Shown here piece after piece: positions 4,776 to 5,061 of a stretch of DNA of 5,061 nucleotides (the first letter of the stretch is position 1; every line of letters starts with the position of its first letter). The notes beneath the pieces were generated by a model that was not told the DNA's origin, made no database searches, and worked only from the letters and a program-made list of their open reading frames with translations. The position numbers and the translations under genes were made by a program. Source of the stretch: a bacterium (GTDB taxonomy: Bacteria > Patescibacteriota > Patescibacteriia > UBA1558 > S5-K13); the NCBI GenBank assembly GCA_021106915.1, contig JAIOTH010000003.1, forward strand, positions 1 to 5,061, given 5' to 3'.

Positions 4776-5061
4776 TTAATCTTCCAGATAACTCTCTGGA
4801 AATTCAATTTCCAGAGCAGTCATGATACTATCCAGAGACAATCGCATATAAGTATCCGGTTTGCTATACGCTTCAGCTATTTCTTTTTCTGCTTTTAGTG
4901 ATTTTAAAACCAAAATAGCAGAGTTTAAAAAATGATCTCCTCGCCAACTTAAATCTGAACGATTGTCGTAGAGATATTTAATAATTAAATCAATTATTTC
5001 TTTTCTCTCATCATCAGACAATTCCATTGATGAAAGCATCACCGCTACGACTGGAAAAAGA
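4776..5061 (-). CDS. Small acidic helical protein of unknown function, possibly 5'-truncated by the window edge
   Basis: I do not recognise this gene. The frame stays open to the right edge (preceding residues LFPVVAV), so it may be the C-terminus of a longer protein. Possible internal starts are GTG 5042, ATG 5039 and ATG 5027; none has a Shine-Dalgarno. From ATG 5027 the protein is mostly helical and charged: ELSDDERKEIIDLIIKYLYD, then RSDLSWRGDHFLNSAILVLKSL, ending SLDSIMTALEIEFPESYLED. It lacks Cys and membrane segments, apart from the short hydrophobic run at the edge. A strong terminator follows, so it ends its transcription unit and is not linked to tRNA-Gln. Confidence 0.65.
   Translation of the reverse strand, partial: LFPVVAVMLSSMELSDDERKEIIDLIIKYLYDNRSDLSWRGDHFLNSAILVLKSLKAEKEIAEAYSKPDTYMRLSLDSIMTALEIEFPESYLED

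Noticed and set aside
1..5061. CRISPR array, insertion sequence or prophage genes
   Set aside because: No regularly spaced repeats, transposase, integrase or phage structural genes are visible on either strand.

Overview
The window is strongly A+T-rich, and every gene I can support lies on the minus strand, so transcription runs from high to low coordinates. Several traits fit a small-genome Patescibacteria/CPR-type bacterium. These are a type IV pilin-like protein carrying a LamG domain, tRNAs with encoded CCA, start codons without Shine-Dalgarno sequences, and standard use of TGA as a stop (the membrane-protein gene ends in TGA inside an ATGA overlap). This placement is an inference; there is no marker gene in the window.

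Layout in transcription order. (1) 5061-4776: a small unrecognised gene, open to the window edge, closed by a clear Rho-independent terminator at 4742-4713. (2) 4674-3122: a promoter, tRNA-Gln(CTG), and 13 nt later a GTG-started gene for an SRPBCC domain fused to a helical region with a HEPN-like RNxxxH motif. (3) An 80-bp repeat that follows that gene's stop almost directly. (4) 3016-1704: a translationally coupled pair, a seven-helix PQ-loop/SWEET-like membrane protein and a YcdX-type PHP metallohydrolase. (5) A second copy of the 80-bp repeat, abutting the PHP stop. (6) 1534-1303: a promoter, a short leader, and tRNA-Asn(GTT). (7) 1222 to the left edge: the pilin-LamG gene with its own extended -10 promoter.

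The most interesting region is the 1508-1401 leader before tRNA-Asn. It encodes a 14-residue peptide, MKRQITKLNNNNLE, with four consecutive Asn codons. Behind it are four RNA segments that can pair 1:2, 2:3 or 3:4. The 3:4 hairpin is a terminator followed by a U-tract, and tRNA-Asn begins 22 nt beyond its U-tract. The geometry is that of a classical trp/his-type attenuator, but the controlled gene is the tRNA whose charged form would be sensed. I read this as a likely feedback attenuator for a tRNA gene.

Second in interest is the 80-bp repeat (69/80 identical, 10 of 11 differences transitions). It sits directly behind the stop codons of two unrelated genes and flanks the PQ-loop/PHP pair. Together with the bordering tRNA genes this gives a cassette-like layout.
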